From a bacterium (GTDB lineage Bacteria > Patescibacteriota > Minisyncoccia > Phycocordibacterales > UBA2100), in contig JAUSHX010000039.1 of the NCBI GenBank assembly GCA_030648265.1, forward strand, positions 1-35,176: DNA of 35,176 nucleotides, in the 5' to 3' direction. A program made the translations under genes and the position numbers. This document shows, in pieces, positions 16,549 to 25,610 of the stretch (positions within the stretch are counted from its first letter, which is position 1; the number at the start of each line of letters is the position of its first letter). The notes beneath the pieces are model-generated. The model was not told the origin of the DNA. It made no database searches and saw nothing but the letters and a program-made list of their open reading frames with translations.

Positions 16549-17778
16549 ATGTCAGGCATTGGCGACGGCGTTGTGTACACGCTTCTTTTTATCTCGCTCT
16601 ATTTTGAGGTTTTTTTGCTCGTTACGTTTCTGGAAAAGCGCGGAGAGAGGCGGACATTGAGCACGGTAAAATACGCGGGTACGCTTCCGCGTGTCTGCAT
16701 CGTTGTTCCCTGTTTCAACGAGGAGAAAACGCTCGCACATACGATGCAATCAATTTTTGCTCTGCGGTATCCGCGCGAGATGCTGGATACGATTATCATT
16801 GACGACGGCTCCACAGACGGCACGCCCGCGGTCGCAAAGACATTTGAAAACAGCGGAGTACGGGTCTTTCACAAAGAGAACGGCGGCAAGCATACCGCTC
16901 TTAATTTGGCGCTTCAAAATACGGATGCCGAAATTATCGGGTGCCTTGACGCGGATTCCAGCGTGTCCGAGGACGCGCTTATGCGAGTCGTTCCGATATT
17001 TGAGAACCGGGATATCTCGGCAGTAACGCCGGGAGTTCACGTGCGAAAGCCGAAAACGGCGCTTCAACATATTCAGAATGCGGAGTACACATTAAGCGTG
17101 TTCAATAGGTTCATGTTCGCGGCACTCGGCTCGGTGTTCATCACCCCGGGCGCATTTTCAATGTATCGGGCGAAGACCGTTCGAGATTTGGGCGGCTGGC
17201 GGCATGGACATTCAACGGAAGACATGGAACTGGCTCTGCGCATGCAGGAGAACGGGCATAAAATCGCAAATGCTCCTGCCGCGTCCGTCTACACCGCGAC
17301 ACCGGGGACGCTTCCAGGATTATTCCACCAGCGCGTGCGATGGACCTACGGCTTCCTGCGCAATTTCATAGATTACAAATTCATGTTCGGTAACAGGGCT
17401 TATGGAAATCTTGGCCTTTTCATTTTGCCGACTGCGCTTATTTCAATTGGCGTTGGTATATACTTTTTCCTCCGTGTTCTTTGGTACGGCATAAAAAACA
17501 TATATGACACTTTGGAACGTATACAAATTACAGGAATAATGCCGCATTTTTCATTCGATTTATTTTATTTCAATACAAGCGCGCTCTTGATAATTTCCAT
17601 TGTTACTATCGCTCTTATCCTCGTACTAATCAGTGCCGGGTCATGGCTGGGTACAGGGCGACGAATGCCCCCCGCAGGAACTCCCCTCTTTATACTGCTG
17701 TACGGTTTTTTAGTACCGCTTTGGATAAGCACTGCCGTGTTTCGAGCCGTGTTTAAGACGGGCGTGCGGTGGCGCTAA
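16549..17778 (+). CDS. Glycosyltransferase family 2
   Basis: VCIVVPCFNEEKTLAHTMQSI...IIDDGSTDGTPAVAKTF...LDADSSV...TEDMELALRMQ...QRVRWTYG. Confidence 0.93.
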   Translation: MSGIGDGVVYTLLFISLYFEVFLLVTFLEKRGERRTLSTVKYAGTLPRVCIVVPCFNEEKTLAHTMQSIFALRYPREMLDTIIIDDGSTDGTPAVAKTFENSGVRVFHKENGGKHTALNLALQNTDAEIIGCLDADSSVSEDALMRVVPIFENRDISAVTPGVHVRKPKTALQHIQNAEYTLSVFNRFMFAALGSVFITPGAFSMYRAKTVRDLGGWRHGHSTEDMELALRMQENGHKIANAPAASVYTATPGTLPGLFHQRVRWTYGFLRNFIDYKFMFGNRAYGNLGLFILPTALISIGVGIYFFLRVLWYGIKNIYDTLERIQITGIMPHFSFDLFYFNTSALLIISIVTIALILVLISAGSWLGTGRRMPPAGTPLFILLYGFLVPLWISTAVFRAVFKTGVRWR

Positions 17779-17828
17779 GGGCTTGTCCCGCACAATCAGA
17801 GCGTGGCGAATGATTTTGCGGATGACAA

Positions 17829-17879
17829 ACCTTACCCAGCACCTTTGTTTCATTGAGAAACGAAGGTGCTGGGTGTAAG
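17829..17879. repeat. Long intergenic hairpin
   Basis: CTTACCCAGCACCTTTGTTTC-ATTGA-GAAACGAAGGTGCTGGGTGTAAG. Confidence 0.8.
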
Positions 17880-17915
17880 ATTTTCTAACTCGCTTCGCTC
17901 ATAACAAAATCTAAC

Positions 17916-18626
17916 ATGGACAATCCTATCGTTGGCACGCGCGCGACACAGTGGAAGAATTACGCCATCGCTTTCGTCATCACGGCGGCGATTTTTGCGA
18001 CCGCGCTCTACGCTTCCAATTATTTTAATAATCGCCGAATCGCAGAGATACGCACGACGCAGGATAATATTTCAATAGATATTCTCTCTCTGGAAACCCA
18101 GTTTGAACTTCTCGCCGAGCATTCGTGCAAAGACATCTCCGAGAACTCCGTACTTTCAAAAGAACTTCGACCTCTCGCAGACAGGCTTTCGTATCTTGAA
18201 AACCAAAGTTCCGTGGATGAAGAAGAACTTTTGCGCCTCAAGCGCTACTATTCGCTCCTTCAGATAAAAGACCTTCTTTTGATGAAGAAGGTCGCAACAA
18301 AATGCAAATTGAAATCTGTATTCATTCTTTACTTCTACTCAAATAAGGGAGATTGCAAGGATTGTGAGAATCAGGGGTACGTATTGACCGCCCTTTCGGA
18401 AAAATATCCGCAATTGCGCATTTATTCTTTTGACTACAATCTGGACCTCTCCGCGCTCCAGACGCTCTTGAGCATCAACGATGTGGAAAATACACTGCCG
18501 GCGCTTTCTATCAACGACAAGATGTATTACGGCTTTAAAGATGTAGCCGATATTGAGAAGATACTTCCTCAATTGGCGGCGCTGGACAAGACCGCGACGA
18601 GCACGGCAAAGAAAAGTGTCCGCTGA
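17916..18626 (+). CDS. Membrane-anchored thioredoxin-like protein
   Basis: N-terminal TM; FILYFYSNKGDCKDCENQGYVLTALSEKYPQLRIYSFDYNLD...LPALSINDKMYYGF. Confidence 0.65.
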   Translation: MDNPIVGTRATQWKNYAIAFVITAAIFATALYASNYFNNRRIAEIRTTQDNISIDILSLETQFELLAEHSCKDISENSVLSKELRPLADRLSYLENQSSVDEEELLRLKRYYSLLQIKDLLLMKKVATKCKLKSVFILYFYSNKGDCKDCENQGYVLTALSEKYPQLRIYSFDYNLDLSALQTLLSINDVENTLPALSINDKMYYGFKDVADIEKILPQLAALDKTATSTAKKSVR

Positions 18627-18637
18627 TGTCTGTCTTT

Positions 18638-19021
18638 TTACTGAAATCTAATCTGGAAATTGTACATCCCCATTGAGCAGAGGCCCTGCATGGTGCCTTG
18701 CGCCTGTTCTGGCGAAATCGGGATTTCTTCTGTTCCGGTCGGTGAGAGGAACTTCTGGTACTGCAATTTCGGAATGACGAGGCTTGATGAGCAGTCAAAG
18801 GTTCCTCTCGTGCTCACACGCAGAACAGATGGTATCCCCGCACGCGCGAGCACCACGCGCGGAGAGTATCCGCCCTTTGCGGAGATGTCTATGATTTGTT
18901 TTCCATCAACAATTGAAACAGCGGAGCCGTTGTAGGCGCTCGGAGTACGCGAAGAAAACCAAAATGCGCCGAGGATGAGAAGAATGCTCACACATATAGA
19001 AATGAGAATTGGTTTTTGCAT
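18638..19021 (-). CDS. Cupredoxin-like membrane-anchored protein
   Basis: N-terminal TM; TFDCSSSLVIP...GTMQGLCSMGMYNFQIRF, a C..M copper-site-like C-terminus. Confidence 0.7.
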   Translation of the reverse strand: MQKPILISICVSILLILGAFWFSSRTPSAYNGSAVSIVDGKQIIDISAKGGYSPRVVLARAGIPSVLRVSTRGTFDCSSSLVIPKLQYQKFLSPTGTEEIPISPEQAQGTMQGLCSMGMYNFQIRFQ

Positions 19022-19025
19022 GGGA

Positions 19026-20123
19026 TTAGAAATTGAAGACGGGATTTATAATCCCCGCTGTCGCAAGCGCGTTCCCAAGATTCAACAATGCCAGCGCAAT
19101 CACAATAATTCCGGCTGTTTTGAAAAATATCCCCTTCCATGGTTTGTGTGCGATATTGAGAGAGCCGAATGAGAGAAGTGCGAGCACCGGCAAGGTGCCG
19201 AGAGCAAAAACAAACATCGTAAGCGCGCCTTCCATAAAGTTTCCGGTTGAAAGCGCATACAATTGCATGGATTGCGTGAATCCGCATGGCAGAAAGAACG
19301 TACCGATGCCAACGAGCACGGGCGCCAGGTAGTGGTCGTGCTTGCTCCCGCGCACCACGTGCCGTGAAAATATTTTAGGGATGGTGAATTGCAAACGTTT
19401 TGTGAAATGGAAAACATCCAACAGGTTGATGCCGAGAATGAGCATTACGAGCGCGACAATGATTCCAAGAACGATGTTTGCGGTCAATCCGAGGTGAAGC
19501 GAATTACCGACAACACCCACGGCACCGCCGAGGACAAAGAAACCGACAATCCTTCCCACGTGAAATAACGATTGTGTCCGCCATGTCCCCCCCTCTTTCG
19601 CGGAAATCGCCGAGAGCGAGAGTACAAGTCCGCCGACAACTGCAAGACAAGTGGATACCGAGGCGATGAGCCCGAGCACAAACGCGGTTCCATAACTTAC
19701 ATCCGATGAAGTGATGAGATTGGTTAACCCAATTTCTTGAAGCGCCAAAAATCCCACGATAATGACAAGGGCAATCGGAAGCGCGTACACAAAATCCCCC
19801 CACCCCGCGCCTTTTTGCGCTCTTTCCAATGAGACCGTATAGCCGTGGCTTTTTACCAGTTCTGTAAGTTTTTCAGCAATCAATTCCGGCGGCTCCGAAA
19901 AATCCCCTGTGATTGTCACCTGATGATTCGGAAGCGATGCCTGAACATTAGTTACGTTCGGAAGTTCCTTGAAAGTTTCTTCAATAAGAAGCGTGCATGC
20001 GGAGCAGTGCATTCCGTGGACGTGAAAGGTGTACGTCTTTTGTTCCGGATTCGGGCCGATGAGTCCGACATCGGCATCTGTAGACGAGCCAATAGGGTCG
20101 GTATTGGCATCTGTAGACGACAT
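19026..20123 (-). CDS. HMA domain fused to a TauE/SafE (DsbD-like) membrane protein
   Basis: YTFHVHGMHCSACTLLIEETFKELPNVTNVQASL followed by multi-TM; start chosen at MSSTDAN. Confidence 0.82.
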   Translation of the reverse strand: MSSTDANTDPIGSSTDADVGLIGPNPEQKTYTFHVHGMHCSACTLLIEETFKELPNVTNVQASLPNHQVTITGDFSEPPELIAEKLTELVKSHGYTVSLERAQKGAGWGDFVYALPIALVIIVGFLALQEIGLTNLITSSDVSYGTAFVLGLIASVSTCLAVVGGLVLSLSAISAKEGGTWRTQSLFHVGRIVGFFVLGGAVGVVGNSLHLGLTANIVLGIIVALVMLILGINLLDVFHFTKRLQFTIPKIFSRHVVRGSKHDHYLAPVLVGIGTFFLPCGFTQSMQLYALSTGNFMEGALTMFVFALGTLPVLALLSFGSLNIAHKPWKGIFFKTAGIIVIALALLNLGNALATAGIINPVFNF

Positions 20124-20159
20124 AATCAGCCATCTTATCACGCCGACCCAATCTATGCT

Positions 20160-20417
20160 TCAATTTTGTTGAATTTTATTGAAGAGAATAGCGAATAAGC
20201 CGACCGCCAAGAATACAACTATGTTCCATATAACAAGGCCAGAGATGAATGTGGTTAGCGTCATTATGTTCTCACCCACATTTGCATTTGTGTGGAGTCC
20301 GTAATACATGAACGCCTCCCTGCTTCCGGGAAACAGTGCCACGCCGAGAAAACAAACCGCGTACACGACGCTTATCCATGCGGCTGTAACTTTCAGAAGA
20401 TGTTTTGTGTTAATCAT
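20160..20417 (-). CDS. Two-TM protein, DUF5676-like
   Basis: MINTKHLLKVTAAWISVVYAVCFLGVALFPGSREAFMYYGLH. Confidence 0.6.
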   Translation of the reverse strand: MINTKHLLKVTAAWISVVYAVCFLGVALFPGSREAFMYYGLHTNANVGENIMTLTTFISGLVIWNIVVFLAVGLFAILFNKIQQN

Positions 20418-20447
20418 AGTTTTATTACCGAGGACGGTCCTCGGTAT

Positions 20448-20684
20448 TTATTGATTCTTGTTATCAATTCCGAACCAACGGTGCAACCAGCATACGCCTA
20501 AGAAACTCTCGGCGAGCGCAATCCAGCCCACAACCGCTATAAGCACATTGAACAATGTTGTTTCAAAGCTCGGCGCGAGCGGTCCGAGCCACCAAAACGC
20601 CAGAATAAACCGAAGGATTCTATCCAATTTCCCAAGATTTTGATTCATAACAATTTCTGCTAAATTAATCTGATAAATATGCAT
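20448..20684 (-). CDS. DUF2892-like inner-membrane protein
   Basis: MNQNLGKLDRILRFILAFWWLGPLA...AESFLGVCWLHRWFGI. Confidence 0.75.
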   Translation of the reverse strand: MHIYQINLAEIVMNQNLGKLDRILRFILAFWWLGPLAPSFETTLFNVLIAVVGWIALAESFLGVCWLHRWFGIDNKNQ

Positions 20685-20704
20685 CGACCTTTATTCTACC
20701 GCGT

Positions 20705-21205
20705 TTATTTTATGGTCCATGTAAAGTTCCTCTCCGGCACGCCTATGTTAAGTATCTTCAATTGTACTGCCTGCGGCACTGATATGCTCGGCATAAACGA
20801 CAAAACACCTTCGCGGTGGTGACCGCCGGGCGGGGCCCCGTCCCAATTCGTCGGACGGTATACCTTGCCGCTATCATCCACAAGAGCCGCAGAGGTGAGC
20901 ATGTCCTCGTCCAATGAGCCGGAATGCGTATCCAGAACAACATTGAATTTCCACACTGAAGCTGTGGCGGAAAGTTCAAGCGGAGTAACTGTAACGCCGA
21001 CTATTCCTTGTGAGTCAGTTTGTGATTCATAGCCCGCGCTCGCTGTGCTTTGTGAGACCGTCTCTGAAGGAGCGGTCAATGCCGCAGGTTGTTCGTTGTC
21101 GCTAAAAACAATGAGCAGTGCGACAACAATCGCTCCCCCGATGACGAGTAATGGAACTGTATTCTTTATCCAATTAAAAGTTCCCATATGATTGAGCGAA
21201 ATCAT
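20705..21205 (-). CDS. Membrane-anchored hypothetical protein
   Basis: N-terminal TM; GVTVTPLELSATASVWKFNVVLDTHSGSLDEDM...GHHREGVLSF. Confidence 0.65.
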   Translation of the reverse strand: MISLNHMGTFNWIKNTVPLLVIGGAIVVALLIVFSDNEQPAALTAPSETVSQSTASAGYESQTDSQGIVGVTVTPLELSATASVWKFNVVLDTHSGSLDEDMLTSAALVDDSGKVYRPTNWDGAPPGGHHREGVLSFMPSISVPQAVQLKILNIGVPERNFTWTIK

Positions 21206-21687
21206 GTCGCGCTAACGTCTATTAAAGCGCGACGCTGATTCTCTCCGCCAGAGGCGGAGAATTTGTTAATGCGACTAATCATGTACACAATACCGAACGC
21301 GTTAAACAGTAACCCGACCCAAAACAACTTGATTTGGTATTGAGCAACGAACGTAACAAGTCCAGTCACCCCGAGAATTGGCACCAGGTTTACTAAATAA
21401 TGAGCGCAGCAGGATACCATGGCCGCGGTAGAAGTGGTTCCGGATACGCCGACCACTTTGCCCATGCCCTGTCCGCTATGCACCAGTGTTTTAATGTATT
21501 GGTACAGCGCAATCTGGACGCCAAACCCTATAGCAAGGCTGACGATAAAGTACCAGAAGGAAGCGAACTGGCTTTGAGCGAAGCTCCAACCGGACACGAG
21601 CGTGAGCACAGCAAAATAAACTCCGAGCAGGCTCGCGCTCGCGAGTATTCCGTACAGGATTGATTTTAGAATAATTTTATTAGACAT
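21202..21687 (-). CDS. Multi-TM hypothetical protein
   Basis: SGTTSTAAMVSCCAHYLVNLVPILGVTG; overlaps the next gene; FSASGGENQ encoded by a palindromic repeat. Confidence 0.65.
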   Translation of the reverse strand: MSNKIILKSILYGILASASLLGVYFAVLTLVSGWSFAQSQFASFWYFIVSLAIGFGVQIALYQYIKTLVHSGQGMGKVVGVSGTTSTAAMVSCCAHYLVNLVPILGVTGLVTFVAQYQIKLFWVGLLFNAFGIVYMISRINKFSASGGENQRRALIDVSAT

Positions 21688-21696
21688 AATTATATT

Positions 21697-22926
21697 TTAT
21701 TCATACCTTAAAGCTTCAGCCGGCTCCATTTTTGCGGCGTGCCGAGCAGGCAGAGCCCCCGATATCACCCCTGTTATAAAAGTGATGATTAAAATAACCG
21801 CAAAACCAAAGAAATCGAGTGAGGCGAATGAGAATAGCCCTCGTATGCCAAAACTATCGGCAATCGAACTGATAATATATGCCGAGAGTACGCCGAAAAT
21901 TATTCCTAAAATCCCTCCGACGAGACCAATCAGTCCGGATTCTATGAGAAATAAAGAGAGAATGGCTTCACTGGAAGCGCCGATAGCTTTCATCACGCCG
22001 ATTTGTTTGGTTCGCTCTAGAACAGAAGTATACATGGTATTCATAATTCCCACTGCCCCTACTACGAGCGATATTAAAGCAACAACAATCAGTATGAGTT
22101 CAACAATAGAGAGTACACTACCAGCGAGTCGACCGGCCTTTTCAGGCGTCAAAAGAGTAAAATCTCGGACAACTTCTTGCTGTGAGAGTTGGTATCGTAT
22201 CTGTTTGGCGATAATGTCTATTGGCGCTCCCGGCTCTATTCTTACAAATGCGGACGCGGCGCCCGATCTTGATCCGGTAAGCTCGCGAAAAAGGTCTAGG
22301 GAAATAAAGACGACACTATCTATCATCTGCTCTCCAATCCTCCCCATCGTGCCGGACACTATAAAACGTTTAGATTTAATGATTATTTCATCACCGACCG
22401 CGACCTTTTTTTGAAAAAGATCTCTTGTCGTGACATAGCCAAGCACCGCCCTACTGGTTATCTCATCTTCCGGCCACTGCCCTTCTTCAAGTTTGATACC
22501 CTGTAAAGATTCCAGAACCTGAGTATAGTTCTTCCAGTTTGCCGCATGAAGCAACACGGCCTTCTTTTCACCCTGATACTCCACATTCGCCATTCCGAAA
22601 TCCATCGGCACAACGAACTTCACGCCTTCAATCTGTTCCAAATCCATCAAGTCCATTTCCTTGAACTTTTGCCCTCCTAAAACTCCCAGTAATGGATTAG
22701 ACTCCTTGCCGGGTAAAATAATAATTGAATCAGAGCCGAAGGCTTGCAATGTCCCTTTTATGGTGTTCTTGATGCCATTGCCCAAGGAAAGAATAATTAC
22801 GACAAGCATGATGCCGATCACAATGCCAAAAATAGTAAGCCAGCTCCTTACGGGTCTATGTCGTACGCTCTTTAGCACAAGGAATAAGAAATTTTTAAGC
22901 ATGTTTGTGTTGTGAAGTGTCTTCAT
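21697..22926 (-). CDS. ABC transporter permease, MacB/FtsX family
   Basis: SVRHRPVRSWLTIFGIVIGIMLVVIILSLGNGIK; SVLERTKQIGVMKAIGASSEAILSLFLIESGLIGLVGG. Confidence 0.9.
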   Translation of the reverse strand: MKTLHNTNMLKNFLFLVLKSVRHRPVRSWLTIFGIVIGIMLVVIILSLGNGIKNTIKGTLQAFGSDSIIILPGKESNPLLGVLGGQKFKEMDLMDLEQIEGVKFVVPMDFGMANVEYQGEKKAVLLHAANWKNYTQVLESLQGIKLEEGQWPEDEITSRAVLGYVTTRDLFQKKVAVGDEIIIKSKRFIVSGTMGRIGEQMIDSVVFISLDLFRELTGSRSGAASAFVRIEPGAPIDIIAKQIRYQLSQQEVVRDFTLLTPEKAGRLAGSVLSIVELILIVVALISLVVGAVGIMNTMYTSVLERTKQIGVMKAIGASSEAILSLFLIESGLIGLVGGILGIIFGVLSAYIISSIADSFGIRGLFSFASLDFFGFAVILIITFITGVISGALPARHAAKMEPAEALRYE

Positions 22927-23785
22927 CGCTCTTTATAAATCTTTTGCGAACTTGATGGTCCAGCGTTAAGTGCCCATCTTTAAAGGCAATGACTTGGTCG
23001 GCCTGCGCAGCAATGTCCTCATCGTGCGTAACGATGACAAGCGTTTTTTTGTGAATTTTGTTCAGGCCAATCAACATTTCCAAAATTTTACCCCCTGTCG
23101 CCGAATCGAGGTTACCTGTCGGCTCGTCCCCCAAGATTATCTCCGGATCATTGGCAAGCGCGCGGAGGAGCGCCGTGCGCTGTTGCTCCCCTCCCGAAAG
23201 CTCAAAGGGACGATGGGTCATGCGCTCGGTGAGCCCCATTTTTTCAAAACTGGTCGCAATCGCCTCTTTATCGACTTTCTTTCCGGAAAAAATGAGCGGT
23301 AGGGTTGTGTTTTCAATCGCCGTAAGCCACGGGATGAGGTTGTATTGCTGAAACACGAAGCCGAATGTTTTGGAACGAAGTTCAGTTCTGGCATCATCGT
23401 TTAGCAACGATATATCATTGCTCCTTAAAAAAATATTGCCCGATGTAAACCTATCCAAAAGCCCTACCATATTTAGAGTAGTGCTCTTACCGGAACCACT
23501 TGGACCAATAATGGCGACAAAATCACCTTCCCAAATATGCATGTCCAACCCTCTCAAAACTTGAGTTTCCGCTCCTCCAAGCTTAAAAACTTTCCAGACT
23601 TTGTTGAGTTTTATGAGCGGTTCACCCTGAAATCTGTCCGGATCTTTTTGGAATCTTTCTTCACAGTGCGTTCCGCAAAAATAAAATGTATTGCCATTAT
23701 GAGCAAATTCCGGCACGTCTGCATATTCGGACAGATCCATGCCGCACACGGAATCAATCTTTGGTTGTACATTTTTTGTGGGCAT
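22895..23785 (-). CDS. YHS domain fused to an ABC ATPase (LolD/MacB type)
   Basis: N-term DSVCGMDLSEYADVPEFAHNGNTFYFCGTHCEERFQKDPDRF; Walker A GPSGSGKST; LSGGEQQRTALLRAL; DEPTGNLDS. Confidence 0.92.
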   Translation of the reverse strand: MPTKNVQPKIDSVCGMDLSEYADVPEFAHNGNTFYFCGTHCEERFQKDPDRFQGEPLIKLNKVWKVFKLGGAETQVLRGLDMHIWEGDFVAIIGPSGSGKSTTLNMVGLLDRFTSGNIFLRSNDISLLNDDARTELRSKTFGFVFQQYNLIPWLTAIENTTLPLIFSGKKVDKEAIATSFEKMGLTERMTHRPFELSGGEQQRTALLRALANDPEIILGDEPTGNLDSATGGKILEMLIGLNKIHKKTLVIVTHDEDIAAQADQVIAFKDGHLTLDHQVRKRFIKSDEDTSQHKHA

Positions 23786-23798
23786 ACCGTATGGTGAA

Positions 23799-25343
23799 TT
23801 AATCGGCGGAAACCGTTATCGTCTGCCCGAGGGTCAATCCTTTCGTTATTTCGACCGATTTTCCGTCGGAAATACCCGTCTCTACTTTTACTTCTTCTTG
23901 CTTGCCATTCTTAAGAACCGTTACAAATTTGTTTCCATCTTTTTTGTAAACGGCGAACTCCGGGATTTTCAGCACATTCTCTCTTGAAGAAATAAGTATC
24001 ATCAGGTCGGCATTCATCCCCGAGCGAATCTCGGTGCCATGCGGGTCCAAATAAATGTTCGCGCGATAGTATTTATCGCCTTCCTTGATAATTTCTTTGG
24101 CATCCACAGAAATAACTTTGCCGTCGAGCGTGCGTCCGGGGAAGGCATCAAAACGAACCGAGACCTCGTTGCCGTCGCCTTCTCGGATTTTCCCTATTTC
24201 CAATTCTGATATATCGGCTTGGATTTTGTGCCCGGATGTGGCGAGTGTAATAGCCGTTTGCCCTGGCCTCAAAAGCTCCTGCCTTTCAAACCCAACTTTT
24301 ATGATTTTAGCAGACACCGGCGCATAGAGCGTCGACTTTTTAATCTTCTCTTTCATGATTGCAATTTGACCTTCTATCTCTTCTATCTTTGCCTCAGCTA
24401 TTTGAACATCCTCGGTTCGAGCTTTGGCACGCTTAAAGGTGAGCTCGTCTTCAGCAAGGGCAAGATTTGATTCTGCAATTTTAGATTTTTCCCTCGCCGC
24501 GCTAAGGCCGGCGATCGAAACATTGATATTTACGCGCGCTAAAGTGGTGTTCGATTTCCAAGTATCAAGGGTAGCTTGAGAGGTATTTGAATTCTGTGTT
24601 GCGCTATTTACCGCAAGAGCCACTTTATCCAAAAATAATTTCACTTGATCAAGGTTACTTTGTGCAGTTTCGGCAGAGGGGGTAAGACTGTTTTGGGTGG
24701 CGAGTTGCCCGAGCGATGATTCCCATGATTTTAAAGTAGTTTCCATTTTTACCCTTTCAAACTCAATGTCAGACCCTAACTGAGAATCGGTAAGGGAAAA
24801 TTTAATTTGCGGATTAGATGTCCGGGGGTTATCAAAAAACTGGTCGGCCTTGCTTTGTATCGCGTCGTCCGATGCCGTGTACGCTTCGCGTAGTTTGTCA
24901 GCAAAGTTTCTCTTTGCGTCTCCGAGGGAAGCTCTCGCATTTTCAACTTTTGTTTCAGAAACACGTAGATCCTCTTGTATCGGTCCCGCAATAAGTTTGT
25001 CTAAATTGGCTTGGCTTTGGGCCATTGTCGCGTCCAATTTTTTAATTTCCAGCTCAAAATCGGTTATCTCGAGCTTCATCAAGGGATCGCCTTGGTTCAC
25101 CTGCTGTCCTTCCGTCACAAAAACTTTTTCTACATTTCCCACAAAAGGAAACTCGAGGGCAAAATCTTTTTGCGGTACCACCTCTCCGCGTACTTTCACC
25201 ACATCTTGAATGTCACCCTTCACAACAGCAAATGTCAGAAACTTGGGCACTTCTATTTTAAAATACCGCTGGTACACCCAAAAAGAAACAGTAGCTCCTC
25301 CTGCGAGGACAATAAACAATAAGTAATAAAATATTTTTTTCAT
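23799..25343 (-). CDS. HlyD/MacA-family periplasmic adaptor
   Basis: N-terminal TM; VVKVRGEVVPQKDFALEFPFVGNVEKVFVTEGQQVNQGDPLMKLE; long coiled coil; C-terminal GLTLGQTITVSAD. Confidence 0.9.
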   Translation of the reverse strand: MKKIFYYLLFIVLAGGATVSFWVYQRYFKIEVPKFLTFAVVKGDIQDVVKVRGEVVPQKDFALEFPFVGNVEKVFVTEGQQVNQGDPLMKLEITDFELEIKKLDATMAQSQANLDKLIAGPIQEDLRVSETKVENARASLGDAKRNFADKLREAYTASDDAIQSKADQFFDNPRTSNPQIKFSLTDSQLGSDIEFERVKMETTLKSWESSLGQLATQNSLTPSAETAQSNLDQVKLFLDKVALAVNSATQNSNTSQATLDTWKSNTTLARVNINVSIAGLSAAREKSKIAESNLALAEDELTFKRAKARTEDVQIAEAKIEEIEGQIAIMKEKIKKSTLYAPVSAKIIKVGFERQELLRPGQTAITLATSGHKIQADISELEIGKIREGDGNEVSVRFDAFPGRTLDGKVISVDAKEIIKEGDKYYRANIYLDPHGTEIRSGMNADLMILISSRENVLKIPEFAVYKKDGNKFVTVLKNGKQEEVKVETGISDGKSVEITKGLTLGQTITVSAD

Positions 25344-25412
25344 TTTATTTTAATTTTATCATAATTTTGTAGAAAAACGCCTTAAAAAGATTGTGCGGTT
25401 GCCTTTTGCATA

Positions 25413-25610
25413 TTATGATTTTGCGTATCGTTTGGGGTCTTTCCGGAATTGCTCCGCGCAATGCTCGGAACAGAATGTGTAGGTGACGCCTTCGTGAACA
25501 ATGTTGATGCCGTGAGCCGGCCGCATACCGCACACCGGGTCTCCGGCAGAACGAATTGGTTCCTCGCCGTTATTTTTTCCGAATCCGAAAAACGATTTGA
25601 TATTGATCAT
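25413..25610 (-). CDS. Small YHS-domain protein
   Basis: DPVCGMRPAHGINIVHEGVTYTFCSEHCAEQFRKDPKRYAKS. Confidence 0.85.
   Translation of the reverse strand: MINIKSFFGFGKNNGEEPIRSAGDPVCGMRPAHGINIVHEGVTYTFCSEHCAEQFRKDPKRYAKS

Noticed and set aside
21782-22414. 210-aa plus-strand ORF
   Set aside because: Antisense to the MacB-like permease; composition consistent with a shadow frame.
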